Origin: Aphanomyces cochlioides
Lineage: Eukaryota > Oomycota > Saprolegniomycetes > Saprolegniales > Verrucalvaceae
Assembly: GCA_019828595.1 (NCBI GenBank)
Contig: JAHQRK010000023.1
Coordinates: 682,001 to 746,000 of the forward strand
Direction: 5' to 3'
Length of the DNA: 64,000 bases
Numbering within the stretch: the first letter of the stretch is position 1; the number at the start of each line of letters is the position of its first letter. The translations under genes were made by a program, and so were the position numbers. Positions 11,314 to 22,944 of this stretch are shown here, in pieces. The notes under the pieces were generated by a model. The model was not told the origin of the DNA, did not search any database, and saw only the letters and a program-made list of their open reading frames with translations.

Positions 11314-13165
11314 TTAAGTCTCCAAGTGAGCCGAGTGACGCATGGGCTCAAAGGAAAAGTTGAACACGGTGGGCTGGCCCAAATGTGACGCAAGCTTGTC
11401 AAACTCGTGGGTCCAAACAAAGGTCGGCTGGTTGTCGTTTGTCGGCCCGAGGATAGCGTCGCATTCAAGCTTTTTGGCCATGAGAAGACTTGTCACTTTG
11501 GCATCGATGGCGCCATTCAGTGCAAAGTCCGTTGAACTCAAGTCGTATCGTGCCGCGACGGAGCGTCCTGGGTCTTGGAAACTCAGTGGATCATGCTGGA
11601 AGTCATTGTAGCGGAGGAGATGCTTGAGATCCGCGAGGGAATTGACTTTAGGAGCGTCTCTCGCAAAAATTTTCGCCCGGGGGCAATTCTGATGCGACCA
11701 CGTGTCACTACGCCATGGAAGACCGCGCCATGAGCTGCTTCAGTGGCACGAGAAAGCTCTTACCCTGTCAGTTTCGCAAAGCCCGACTCGTTGTAGATGG
11801 CTTCAAAGTAGGGAATGTTGTAGGATCCCCAGTAGCCTTGGCTATTCAGGACAGCGGAGACGTCGCGTACAACAACTCGGCCTGGGATTTGCTCCAAGAG
11901 CATTAAGCCCTGCGGCTCCATGCTGCCGTTGTGAAATCGCCGCGCGTCCAATATCATCCACTGATTGTTATACGTCCCGCTGTTGAATAAAGCGAAGAGG
12001 TCGGTCCACTGCTGTCCGTCATGAGCTAGAGCATTGGCCACCTTGGCTCTATCCACCGAAACGTTAGCCGCTCCAGCGATGATGATGCTTACCGGATCCA
12101 GCTAAGACACGATTGAGGCTTGATGAGAGTGAGCAGCGACTGAGTAAAGATGCCGTTGGTGGTTTCTAGCACACCCAAGCCATTGTCGAGGAGGTACCAG
12201 TCGTCCACCGACGAGAGATAGCCAGGGCTCGATGCCATGGAAATCCGCCGAAATGACGCAGAGTCGTCTGGGAGCGGTACGTTGTAGTGCTTGAACATCT
12301 TGTTCATGGCCGTGTAGGTATCCCAAGTTGCGTGGCCCCAAAGCAAGTCGTCAGGAAGGAGTCGGATGAGCGCCGAGCATTTGAAATTCGGTGGTTCCTT
12401 TGCACGGGGATCGCGGCCATCCACGGTCGCAATCAACGTGCCCATGTCGCCATCGGCATTGAGAAACAAGAAATCCGATCGCGTCAATGACTTCGTCTCT
12501 GTTGTGAATGCCTTGTAGCCTGCTGAGAGTCCCTCCAGCTGAGCTAGAATGCCTCCCACCATGCGCCAGTAGCGTCTTGCGGATGCTGGAATTGTTGAGT
12601 TCGCAGCATGTTCTGCAACTTGAGACGTCATCCATTCAAAGTTGCGTTCGAGGAAGGCAGTGACTTTGGCTGCGACGGCTGTGTCGTTGGTGAAAAAGTA
12701 GCTCCACGTATTCTTGTAGTGCTGAGCGATACGACGATGGGTCAGTGCGGCTTCAGCGTACCCGGCTGCGAACATTGCAGTGTTGAAATCGTCGTGGTGT
12801 GTCCGAAGCCAGAGCTGCGACCATCCGATCAAGGGAACGCTGTCGTTAAACGTTGCAAACGCAGCCTTGGGCTCATTGTCTGGTATGTCAAAGAGGGCGC
12901 GGGGGTTCCATGTTTGCGTGGTTGTATTCCAATGCATTGTGATCTGAACTGTGCGGACGGCAGAGTTTGGAGGGGGCGGCATTTTGTGGTTGTTTACGAC
13001 GGCTGTAGCTTGGGATAGAGGCCACACCAGGCGACACAGAGCAAGGACAGTGCTAAAGGCTATCACTAGCATGAGCCACGGTGGATAATTCCCGCGGCGG
13101 GGCTTTGGTTTGGGCAAAAGCGGTAGCGACTCCATTGCGGTATTAGAGTCACACCCAGTGTTCAA
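11314..13165 (-). CDS. Phospholipase B-like protein (Ntn hydrolase), 583 aa, three exons
   Basis: Exons on the minus strand: 13165-12093, 12048-11764 and 11707-11314, with introns of 44 and 56 bp and 1752 nt in total. A signal anchor lies at residues ~29-49. Family hallmarks: the DGDMGTLI strand, then FKCSALIRLLPDDLLWGHATW with the candidate N-terminal nucleophile Cys263. They continue with SSPGYLSSVDDWYLLDNGL, LFNSGTYNNQW, LRYNDFQHDPLS and the C-terminal NGAIDAKVTS and HLGQPTVFNF. This is the PLBD/laminin-ancestor family (Pfam Phospholip_B), whose members are lysosomal or secreted and self-cleave before the Cys. Length agrees with the family (~550-590 aa). The function as an acyl-amide or phospholipid hydrolase is family knowledge. 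Start ATG at 13165 is the first in frame. Confidence 0.92.
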
Positions 13166-14187
13166 GTAGTGTCCAAAAAGATCTTTCTGTCACATATGCG
13201 ATCTACCAAACCAATCAAAACGCACGTTTCACCGCTAAGATTCATCCTGAATGTTCTTTAGCTTGAGATCTAAGCCCAGTCTCGTCGATAGCCTTGTCGG
13301 TAGCTAGAAAGTGCGAGAAATCCCCGCCAAGATCGCTTCCTTCCACCGGTCTAGCCATGGACGTGACTGACTCGAACAACGACACGATTGACAGGGTAAT
13401 GCGCAGTGAATCGAAATATTTAATTATACAGGTTTTAGGGGTTTATCACAATGGGGTGTAGGGGTTCTGCAGTTTACAGGACTTTCCAGGTTTGACTCAG
13501 AGAGAATACTTTAGAGTCTTCCCTATAGAGGCCTTGCTAGCAAGGACTTGTCTGCAAGTGCGCTGCATGTCTTCGCCATAAATAGTCATGGTTAAAGAAA
13601 GTTACCAAGGCTTCTATCCTCCCCTACCTATGATATTTCAATGCGGTTCAGGGGGGACCTTTATGCAAATCAAACCAAGCAAAATCGAGGCATAGGGATG
13701 GAAAGATCTTTGTTTGAGAGGGCAGTGTACCACACGGTTGTCGTCTGTGTACACCTCTTGATCCCTCCAGTTCTCCCCACGATTAATGGACATAACCTTG
13801 TCCCCCTCGCCATTATAGCCACCGCTTTGGCCCCGGGTGACGGAGAAGGGCTGTGGGAATAGCTCTCCGTTGAGTATGTAAGGAACACTGCCATATTTGA
13901 ATGTTTGGTATGTTTGGCTGTTGCGCAGCAGTCCTGACTTAATGTCGATTGTTAGGGGTTGAAGGGGTTTTGGGAAGGGTTTGAGGGGTGTAGGGTTTAA
14001 ATTGAGCTTCAACAGAATCATCCGGTTTAAACCACATAAAATAAAGAGCGAGAGGGACGACCTCGATAGCTCTTGCTCTGCCGTGGTCACGCTGCCACCC
14101 CACGCCCGCCACGACCGCGCAGCGCGTCTGTCTCCATCGATCGTCAACTCGTGGATTGTAGAGCTCGATCGGTGGACCAACAACATC
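13166..14187. other. Intergenic region between divergent PLB-like and kinase genes
   Basis: One kilobase between divergently transcribed genes, so it should hold both promoters. A CCAATCAAAACG motif lies at ~13208, about 45 bp upstream of the PLB-like start. Two G-rich blocks are present (about 13430-13470 and 13938-13999). Weak open frames on both strands have no family features. Confidence 0.45.
13938..13999 (+). promoter_or_regulatory. G-run block with quadruplex potential upstream of the kinase
   Basis: Six or more runs of three to four G lie within ~60 bp on the plus strand, around 200 bp before the kinase ATG. The block ends in GGGGTGTAGGGTTTAAA. The word GGGGTGTAGGGG also occurs at ~13453 and ~18187. 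The spacing of the G-runs fits an intramolecular G-quadruplex. Resemblance to TTTAGGG telomere repeats is only partial. Confidence 0.4.
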
Positions 14188-15980
14188 ATGCTGGACCAAG
14201 TTTTGACAGGGTCGTTGTGCTTTCTGGCCCTGGCGATCTACATGTACATGAAATTCATCCGACGTGACCGCACCGCAGGATTTGAACAAGTCAAGCCGAT
14301 GAAGGAAGCACAGAGTCCGCCCTCGAGAGACATGGAGCTCCAGATGCAACCCGCGAATGCACAGAACAACCATCCGCAACGAAAACAACCCAAGGGACAT
14401 TATGTCTACCAGCACCCGATGCGACGACGAACGCATAGTTCGATGACGAATGCAGAGCCGATTCCATCGCCAATGGATATGTCGATTGCAATCGAACAAC
14501 CCCCTCCACCACCACCGATGCCACCACCACCACCGCCAATTCCTGAGGAACCATCATTTTTTTCACCCAAGATGGAGCCGCGCATCCCGTTGCTATCGAG
14601 AGTAGTCGCCCACGCATCGCCAGATCTGCGTGTCGTGAGCCCCAAGAAAAATCTCTCCTTATCCCCTGACATTGATCTCTTTGCAGACATCCCGTCCGAC
14701 AAAAACTCGCTGTCTCGATTGGAAAGCCAGCGGGTGCTCAGCGACGTCGTACTCGACATGCCCAAGACATCCGAGCAGCACAAGACGTCTGAATTGACTG
14801 TCGTCGTCACGTCACCTCCTCTTTCACCTCCAACTCCGCCACTGAATCCAACGCCTCGAGCGAAACTCCTCATGGACGATCGCAATCAACCCGCTCAGAT
14901 GCAGCTCGAAGTCGCAAGGAAAGCGCATATTCCTCTCTTTTTGCATTTGCCACTGCATCCTCGGCGTGACGATGGCGGCGCTATCCCTCCAGCAGCCGCT
15001 GAAGCCGTGGCTGAAGCAGGAGTTGGATCGTCTCCGCCAGCTGCAGCCTTTGCGGAACCTGCAGCTAAACCACCCGTCGCCCCCGCAGTGACAGCGCATC
15101 AAGTGAAGCGGCCGGTGAGAACCAACACGTTCAACTTCCGCATCGACTTCAAGGAGCTCACGATGGGCGAATTGATCGGCCAGGGAGCGTTTGGCACAGT
15201 GCACAAGGCAACGTGGCGAGGGACGCTCGTTGCCGTCAAGATCCTCCAAGTTCAGCATCTTTCCCCCGACGTGCTCGAGGAATTCGAGACGGAAGTGCAC
15301 ATCATGAGCGTCCTGAGGTACTCTTTCCCGTCTCCATGGAGGACACTGTGGCTAAACTTGACGGGCGTAGGCATCCCAATATCTGCCTCCTCATGGGCGC
15401 TTGCATGGATCCTCCCACGAGATGTCTCGTCGTCGAGTACTTGCCGAAAGGCTCGCTGTGGTGCGTCCTCCGCCAGCCCGGCGTCGACATCAGTCTCAAG
15501 AAGCAACTCGGGTTTGCGCTCGACACGGCGCTCGGGATGCACTACCTCCACACATTCGACCCGCCGATTCTCCACCGCGACCTCAAGAGTCCCAACTTGC
15601 TTGTCGATGGGTCGTATCGCCTCAAGATCTCCGACTTTGGCCTCGCTCGCGTCAAGGCGCACCACCAGACGATGACGGGCAATTGCGGCACGACGCAGTG
15701 GATGGCGCCGGAAGTGCTGGCGGCCGAGAAGTACACGGAGAAGGCCGATGTCTTTTCATTTGGCGTCGTCTGCTGGGAAACCGTGACGCATGCATGTCCA
15801 TACGACGGGTTGAGCCAAATCCAAGCGGCGCTCGGCGTGCTGAATCACAATCTGCGGCCGACCATCCCGCCCGACTGCCCGCCGTTCCTCAAGAAACTCA
15901 TGACCGTCTGCTGGGGCCCCGTCCCCGAGAAGCGACCGACGTTTGCCCATATCATAGACATGCTACAGCAACAACAGTGA
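14188..15980 (+). CDS. Membrane-anchored TKL-type protein kinase, 579 aa, two exons
   Basis: Exons 14188-15317 and 15371-15980 with a 53-bp intron, phase 2. The frame is open upstream to 13981, but the ATG at 14188 places a hydrophobic anchor (VLTGSLCFLALAIYMYM) right at the N-terminus, so I choose it. Residues ~30-300 are a low-complexity Pro/Ser/Ala linker. The kinase domain starts at ~326: GQGAFGTV glycine loop, VAVK lysine (~351), HRDLKSPN with the catalytic Asp (~447), DFGLAR, and a WMAPEVL activation-segment end. KSPN after the catalytic Asp and the YLPKGSLWCVL hinge are typical of the TKL (Raf/MLK-like) group. Short single-pass TKL kinases are numerous in oomycetes. All catalytic residues are present, so it should be active. 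Its stop lies 7 bp from the stop of CFAP52 on the other strand. Confidence 0.9.
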
Positions 15981-15987
15981 TCCTATC

Positions 15988-18120
15988 TTATTCGTCCGTG
16001 TAAATGTTCCACACAAAGATGCTCCCCTCGTCGCCCACGGACACGAGCTGCCGATCGTCGGGACTGAAGGCCAGCGCGCGGACCGAGCCGGAGTGCCCCA
16101 CGCCGTCCATGACCAACGTGCCTATAATCCACAACGATGAGGGAATCGCGAGAGGGAGAGCAAAGGCACCCGTGTCAAACGACCACAGTTTGATGAGCTG
16201 GTCCGTGCCGCCTGTTGCAAAGTACGGCATGGTGTGGGCGACGGCCAAACACGTCGCTTCGTCGGCGTGTGCCTTGGAGACGACATTGACAGGCGCGTCG
16301 ACGCGGAGGTCCCAGTATGAAATGCGCTTCTCCTGCCCGACGGTGAGCACAATGCTCTGGTTCTTGGAGAGCGCGACTGCATTGATCCCTACAACCTCAA
16401 CACTGCAACTGGCGGCAAGATGGAGATGATGTACCGCCCATTCGCTGGATATGCGATGCGAGACGCCGCTCCGTGCGCAGTTCCCAGCAAAGGAACGACT
16501 TGTCCCGACTGCAGCTGACGAGATGGACGTCGTCGTCAAAGAGGACGAGCCCCGTGACGGCCATCGAGTGCTCCTTCAGGTGGGAAACCATGTCCCGCTT
16601 GCGGATATCCCACACGCGAACGTCGCCACCCATGCCGCCCGAGACAATAAAGCGCTACGAGGACGCAGGAGCTCTCAGCACGAAGATGGATGACGTACTT
16701 GGTTGTTGCTGAGGACGAGCGACGTCACGCCGCCAGTGTGAGCGTTGTCGATCGTCCAGAGGGGATGCCCCGTGTCGGAGCTATGGCAGCGCAGACTGCC
16801 GTCCTGCCATCCCGTCAAGACGATATCTACAGTCCAACGTCAACGCCAAGGAACATGTCAAAGTCCACCGAGGGAGAACGCAAGACTGGTCGGCATGCCC
16901 GCATTCTGAACGACTTGCCGCACCAGGACCGAGTAGTCGGAGCCGTCCCAGATGCGAATTGTGCAGTCCTTGGCGATCGTCGCAAAGCGATCCGAGTGTC
17001 CCGCCGCAAACGCGATCGAGATGACGCCGTCCGAGTGGTTTTCACTCAGGAGACGCGACGACATGGTCGTTCCAGCGAGCGTCACGTGGTAGATGAACCC
17101 ACTCTGCGCGCCAGCGATGAGCTGCAACCCTCTAGACACGAGCTACAGGTCAAGGAGACGCGAGGACACTTTACCCTCGAGACGACGAAGATGCCACCGC
17201 ACTCAATCCTGCGATCGGTCCGGCCAATGTCTGCTTGGCGGAATCGACATAGGAATTGTTAAAGTAGACCAAACTGCCGTCGCCGCCACCGACGACGACG
17301 CCAAGGTCGAAGACAAACAACGACAAGACGCCACACGTGCAGGCGGACACGCTTTGGACAAAGCGCCGCGTCTTGACGTGGACGATGGCAAAGTCGCCGC
17401 TCGTTGTGCCAGCGACCATCGTCTCCCGGTCGGGCGTGAACTGCAGACACGTGTAGTCGCGGACGACGGGCGCGCCAAATTCGACTTTGTTGGAGACAAG
17501 TTCACCCGTGAGTGGATTCAAGACCCAGAACTGCAGCATGCGCGTGCCGCCCGTGGCAAAGAAGTACGACGTCGTGTCGCGCCGCTTGACGTCGCGGTGG
17601 AAACCGCCCCAGGACGCTGCCAACACCGTTGCTGACAGCTTTTGCTGCGTCGTGACGATGTTTCCTGACGCCATATCCCAAATGAAGATGCGGCCGTCGC
17701 GTTCATGACCGACGCTCAAGAGGAGCTTCTCGTCGTGGGAAAACGCCACCGCTACGTCAATCGCATCAACGACAAAATCATCAAGACCACACTACCGTTG
17801 ATGCCAAAATCGTGCTCGGAGAGGCGAAAGAGCATCTGCCGTGATGCGTAGTCCCAGACCAAGACGTCGGCATTCGATCCTGCTTGGCCCGACGCGAGGA
17901 AGCGTCCAGAAGGCGAGAGCGTGAGGCATGTAATGTTGGCATCGTGGCCGCGGAGCAAGACTTGGTTGTGCGGATCGGCCAACGAGGCAATCACAATGCA
18001 ACCACCCGCTGGGTACACGTAGTCGACGCCATTCGGATGGTAGTGCAAGCCTGCTGGAATACCAGAAAATCCAATGGCATGCTCCAGTTCGATCGTCGGC
18101 GCCGCCTTCTGGATGTCCAT
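15988..18120 (-). CDS. CFAP52: Cilia- and flagella-associated protein 52 (WDR16), 621 aa, seven exons
   Basis: Exons on the minus strand: 18120-17796, 17751-17175, 17131-16869, 16826-16699, 16654-16435, 16388-16170 and 16121-15988. Introns are 42-48 bp and the total is 1866 nt. The protein is a run of WD40 repeats in two propellers with no other domain. It begins IELEHAIGF then GLHYHPNGVDYVYP, continues ITCLTLSPSGRFLASGQ and ends DGVGHSGSVRALAFSP then GSIFVWNI. Start, order and length correspond to human CFAP52 (620 aa). The family protein is a microtubule inner protein of axonemal doublets and is needed for motile cilia. Its presence implies a flagellated life stage. Three junctions were settled by comparison with the family (intron ends at 17132, 16389 and 16122). 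Confidence 0.93.
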
Positions 18121-18718
18121 TGCGCTGGATGCCCGTCGCGACCTTTCGACTTGACAACCCGATCTTACGGATAATATTATCCGGATATGTGATTTAGGGG
18201 TGTAGGGGTTAGAGATGGTCGACGTGGCGCCAACTTCATGGAGGAAGACCAGGAAAGAAGCAAGATGAAGCCGCGGAAGCTAGCGATAACTCATCAACTG
18301 TAATGAGAAGAAGACATTTTGAACCGCGACGCAAGGTGTGGGGCCCATTCTGTTGTGAAAATGGCGTGAAATGGATGTTATCGGAATGCTAATGCTTGAA
18401 CGCGGCTTGCGTTGATCCAGTTGTAGCCACACACACGCAGCCTGCAGAGAATACTAGCGTGTGTAGACGCCACTGGGCATGGAAGGAAGGAACGTTTGGC
18501 CAACGGTGCGATTGAAGGACGACTGTGGGCGCGACGCTTTCGAGGGCAGTCGTCAACTTTTTCGTCTCTTCCATAGCTGAAACCATTTCAAGAGCCAGAC
18601 AGTCGCCAAGACGGAGACTCTCCTTTTGTCCATCTCCATGCTTGCTTCGAATGGCAAGCAACTACATGGACCACGTCAAAACACAACGCAATTTGGAAAG
18701 GATCACGGCATCTTTTAC
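18121..18718. other. Intergenic between MRE11 and CFAP52
   Basis: Contains the word GGGGTGTAGGGGTTAG at ~18187, shared with the kinase upstream region. A minus-strand frame of 90 codons (18389-18661, start MLAIRSKHGDGQ) has no recognised domain and may be noise or a small lineage-specific gene. Confidence 0.35.
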
Positions 18719-21164
18719 TTATTTTCGAGCGCGACCCCATCCTTTGGCGACAGACGACGTGGCTGCCGAAGACTTGGGTGCATCTTCGTCGTCTTGGGTG
18801 TATGACGAAAATGAGAGCGGTAGTTTGCGTCGGCCGGGGTTACTTTGGGAAACAGTCGGCTGTGTCGGTGCCTCCCGCCATGAACTTGACATGGGGAGCT
18901 GACTTGTTTGTGAAAACAAATTGGAGATTGTCGTCTGCATGGCTTTCTTCTTGGGCTGTCGATTTTGCGTCGGGCTGTCGTCTACATCTCGTTTGCGACG
19001 ACTTGCGGCTGGCTTTTTTGCCGGGGCTTTGCGCTTTGGTGTTGATCTGGACTGAGCCGTGTCGTAATCGCTGCCAGAGTCGACTTCCTCGTCAGACAGA
19101 TATTGTTGCTTGGTTGGTTTTTGCTGTCGCCGACTTGTGGTGGTTTTGGATGGCCGCTGAACTATTTGAACGTCATCGTCGTCATCGTCCTCGTTGTCTG
19201 ACAGCACGTGGCGATTTCTTGCCGGTTTCTTGGGCGATGGTTTCCGTGCAGATGGCCTTGGAGGTTTCGATGGAGGCGGGGCGTCGTCTTCGTCGTCTGG
19301 GTAGATATTGGCATCGTCGTCACTTCTGGCAGCATCAGGAGCTTGCAACATTCGCATCACTTCGTTCGTAGCTGAAGCATGATCACTAGCACGCGCTGCC
19401 TGGGAAACTTTTTGCCGTTCAATATGCTTCTCAACAAGCTCGAGGATATCTGTTTTGTCGGAAGCAGATTTATTCTGCCTCAAGACGCCTTGGGTTTCTT
19501 TCAACACGGTGTCGTAGATATCTCCAAACGCCGTTGACACATTCTTGAAGACGAATTCTTCTAGCGCATGGGCCATATTTGTTTCCGGAAGGATCTCAAG
19601 CTTTCGATCCGATGTAGTCAAGTGTTCTGACAAGAGCTGCTCCACGCCCAATATCGACGCCGGTGGCGGGCCAGGGCGAATGGGATCTCTGAGACTGCTA
19701 GAGCTCTTTTTCGAGTCGTCGCCGCCTCCCTTTTGTCGAGTAAAGAGTAAAATGTCGCCGGGATTCGCCACTTTGCCAACAAATTGACCACCAAATCGCT
19801 GATTGCTCAACAGTGGAAAGCCTAGCATACGAGTTAGCAAGTGAAGAGCTCCAAAGCGAAAAACCTGAATGCTCGACTTTGATTCGTACGAGGACTTGCA
19901 TGGATGGCTCACTGGCATGAGCAGGAAATTCAACAGCAGCTCCGTCAATCATTTCTTGGACCTAATTTGGATTTTAGACACCACTACAACTTGAAGAAAC
20001 ATACTTTAGCCGCCAGGAGTGCAGAGATTTTCTCATCAACATTTGGGTCGTGGGGATCCAAGTGTTTGTGATCGCGCAGAAACACTTCCGCCATTTTAAA
20101 TGGCCGCACGGTCTTCAAGGGAATGCTACGCAGTCGAAAATTGTTGCCATTGACTTCGAGGATGCCAACTTTCTTTGGCTTCGCTTCGCCTTCAGGAAAA
20201 ACTACGTCACAGAGTGCTTTGAGGAGGAGATTTACCTTCAATCAGAGACGTAGCCACACTAGAGCCTGGCTGGGTGATGAAAAAGTTGCCCTTGATGCTT
20301 TCTTCCACTTCAATTAAGCATTCATGCTCATGGCCCCACATGACGAAGTCAATAAAGTCAGGGATAAAGCTTTCTGGCAGGCAATTTTTGGCCCCACGGC
20401 CACGATTGTCGCGGTTTTGATGCACGACAAATATTGAAAACCACGATTCGGGGTTTTCCTCGGGTCGACGGAAGCGTACGTTGCCTTGGGAAAACATTCG
20501 ATGCAACCGTTCGTCGCGCATGTTACCCAATCCATAAATGGCCAGCTTGGTCGAGCCCTTTTCAAGCAGAATCGGAAACACCTCGATCTCGTCCACTCGA
20601 TCGGATTTACCAAAATAATTGACCTATTCAAGGCGGTCAGAGAACAAAGTGGTAGACTGTGTACCAAATTCGCAGCACTCAACAAATCCAATGCAGCTAG
20701 TGATCGCCCAGCTTCACCAGTCGGGTCATCGTGATTGCCGTGAATACTAAACACAGGAAGGCGTACGTTGATGTTTGGATCTTCGTAGTTAACACATCCA
20801 AAGTTGGGGAAGTTCAAGCTCTGGTCTGACAATATTTGAAAGTTGATCGCTCCATCACCTACAATGACGATGAACGCCTCGAGCAGTCGATATCGTTAAA
20901 CATACCTAGGCAGTAGTTGCGCAGGAGCGACATTGTGCGATATAATGTGGCGCGACTGGGTTTGTTGTGATGAAAGAGATCTCCCGCCAAGAGGACAAAA
21001 TCCACTTTGTTCTTGACGCCAATAGCGAGCATCTCTTCGAACGAGCGGAACGAGTCCCTGCCACGGACACCGTCGTTTTCATTGTACCCTAAGTGATTGT
21101 CCGTGCTGAGGAGAATCTTGATGGTCGATTCGTCGGACGGCGACGGGACGGGCGGATTGTCCAT
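18719..21164 (-). CDS. MRE11: Double-strand break repair nuclease MRE11, 741 aa, six exons
   Basis: Exons on the minus strand: 21164-20906, 20858-20665, 20623-20236, 20189-20005, 19961-19865 and 19821-18719. Introns are 41-47 bp and the total is 2226 nt. The five phosphoesterase signatures are present: [39 protein letters not shown] and WGHEHEC. These supply the Asp, His and Asn ligands of two manganese ions. The DNA-binding/capping part follows, with [11 protein letters not shown] and [14 protein letters not shown]. The last ~350 residues are a charged, disordered Ser/Asp/Lys tail with nuclear-localisation-like basic clusters. MRE11 is the nuclease of the MRE11-RAD50-NBS1 complex for end resection and checkpoint signalling. 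ATG 21164 is chosen over 21230 because the family starts just before the first motif and the longer start runs into the promoter. Confidence 0.95.
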
Positions 21165-21199
21165 GTTGCAACTTGCGCTCAATTTGAAAACTAGGTCGA

Positions 21200-21345
21200 A
21201 TTTTAGCCAATCAGATGAAGAATTATTCATTTATGAAAAAAATGACCAAAAAATCAACGCTTTTTTTCCAAAACCTGAAAATTTTTGGCTAATCAAAACA
21301 CGACATTTCCATGTATTTATGACATTTTATCCAATCAGAATAACT
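21200..21345. promoter_or_regulatory. CCAAT boxes upstream of MRE11
   Basis: CCAATCAG occurs at 21207-21214 and again at 21331-21338, with an intermediate GGCTAATCAAAA at ~21284. The first is 43 bp from the MRE11 start codon. It is the same motif and spacing class as seen before SEC61 gamma and other genes here. Confidence 0.55.
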
Positions 21346-21359
21346 TAAACGTTTGAAAA

Positions 21360-21972
21360 ATAAACTCTCAAAACACTTTCATGGCGTCTGCAAGCACGAC
21401 GTCGAGTCGGATGGGTCATGGGACCACAGCATTGGTCGATTTGGTTGATAAGAGCATGGCCAGTGCACTCCAACTGGGGCCACGGTCCTGCTGTGGCCCC
21501 ATCGCACACTTCTTGTCAATGCGCGCTTCTCCCCCTTGATTCCCCCTTCCTGTATGGGGGACGATTGTTTCCCCAGCTTTTCAATGGTTTCGCACGTGGA
21601 AATGAGTTGAACAAACCCGTCGTTCTCTCGCCTAGCTGATCTTCTTGCTCTAGTGCGGCAGATCATGCATCAAAGGATGGTCTCAACGGTCTAATTTGAG
21701 CTGTGACTAGCAGATTGAAAATGTGTCGGGTTACCTTCTCGGGCTCTTCAAGTGAAACATTGGATCGTTGCTTGCTTGCGGGGGTCCCAGCTGGCCAGCA
21801 ATAAACAATAAAGCAGTAGTCGAATTTATTCTAATAATCACTGGTAAATGGCACTAGAAGCAAGCCACATACTCTTCCAAGGCGTCCACGTCATCAATTT
21901 GGTTAACGAGGACAACGACCACGGCATTGACCATGCATACCCAAAGGGAAGGGACTAACACATCAAGATTGG
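21360..21972. other. Intergenic, nothing supported
   Basis: No gene recognised. A block with CCCCCTTGATTCCCCCTTC (about 21527) resembles one at ~31371 (CTCCCTTGATTCCCCCCTTC), a possible trace of a dispersed repeat. Confidence 0.35.
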
Positions 21973-22944
21973 TCATGTTGGATTCTTTTTGACTTTGTGG
22001 TTCTTGGATTCGAGACGAATGTCGGGAAACGAGTTCTTGATGTACGCCCGAAATGTTTTCTCACTCGGCAGTCGACGGGCTTCAATGCCGCGGTTATGCA
22101 GATGGGCCAAGTAGTCATGATGCAGCTTCTCGTACGTGATATAAGCAGGCAGCACAATCACATTGTCCGTGCGGTACTTGATTTGGGTTTGGCCGTCTTC
22201 TGTCTTGACGCGAGTTTTGCGTCGTGCCTGTATTGTATGCCCCACGGCAGCAGCATACGGCTGGAACCAGCCTTTCAATGTGTCATAGTCGACGCTCTTT
22301 GCGTTTTGGTTTGAAATGTTGCCGTGCTTCTTGGGTACAATCGATCGAGAGACTTGTTTACGAAGTCGGCTGAGCGAACCGCCTGAAATATCAAAGCACG
22401 CTTCAAACGCTTGCTTGCACACATAGCCAAGATACGGCATGACATACGTGTATCGGACGCGGAGTCCCTTGCCTCGAGACTTGCGTTTGTTCATCATAGC
22501 AATGCTGATTGAGAGCGATGTGAGAATGCAAGTATGCTGCATTTCTTTCGACATTTCGTCCAACGACTGGACAAACAAGTCCATCTCCCGCGTGCGGCCA
22601 AAGATACATCGCTTTGCACAGCATGTATAGTTGACAAGCTGGATCACTTTGGTGTTTTCTGTCATGTATTCTTCGTCGTCGTCGTTGGCAGTGTCATTTT
22701 CATGCTCGGCGTGAGCTTCGTCTCCCTCACTGCTTTCATCTGGACCATGGTCATCTTCGGCATAATCTGAATCGGAAGATGATTCGTCATCTCGTGGGGC
22801 ACCTTCACGTGCCGCTACAATAGACACTACCGGCAACAGAGGTTGCTTCTGCATGGACTCGATGACAGCACTTGGGTGGGTATTCTGATGGCTCAGCCTC
22901 CAGAAAATATTTTCCCAACAGTATTGCATTCGAAGCACAATCAA
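21973..22944 (-). CDS. Transposon-type protein, N-terminal part only (DDE region absent)
   Basis: 323 codons from the ATG at 22944; an internal ATG before QKQPLLPVV is an alternative start. Residues ~60-110 are acidic. The conserved part contains VNYTCCAKRCIFG, a helix-rich stretch, the motif RVRYTYVMPYLGYVCKQAF and GGSLSRLRKQVSRSIVPKKHGN. It ends with LPSEKTFRAYIKNSFPDIRL. From memory this layout resembles the N-terminal half of large uncharacterised DNA-transposon or domesticated-transposase proteins that continue into an integrase-like core. That core is missing here: the frame ends at 21973 and no catalytic motif follows. A truncated element is the simplest explanation. Confidence 0.5.
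   Translation of the reverse strand: MIVLRMQYCWENIFWRLSHQNTHPSAVIESMQKQPLLPVVSIVAAREGAPRDDESSSDSDYAEDDHGPDESSEGDEAHAEHENDTANDDDEEYMTENTKVIQLVNYTCCAKRCIFGRTREMDLFVQSLDEMSKEMQHTCILTSLSISIAMMNKRKSRGKGLRVRYTYVMPYLGYVCKQAFEACFDISGGSLSRLRKQVSRSIVPKKHGNISNQNAKSVDYDTLKGWFQPYAAAVGHTIQARRKTRVKTEDGQTQIKYRTDNVIVLPAYITYEKLHHDYLAHLHNRGIEARRLPSEKTFRAYIKNSFPDIRLESKNHKVKKNPT

Noticed and set aside
14406..14885. Minus-strand Gly/Ser-rich frame within the kinase
   Set aside because: It mirrors the Pro-rich linker of the kinase and has no support of its own.
21379..21666. 95-codon minus-strand frame sharing a GGIKGE word with 31086-31478
   Set aside because: Similarity is limited to a C-rich word of ~20 bp and does not extend in the protein.
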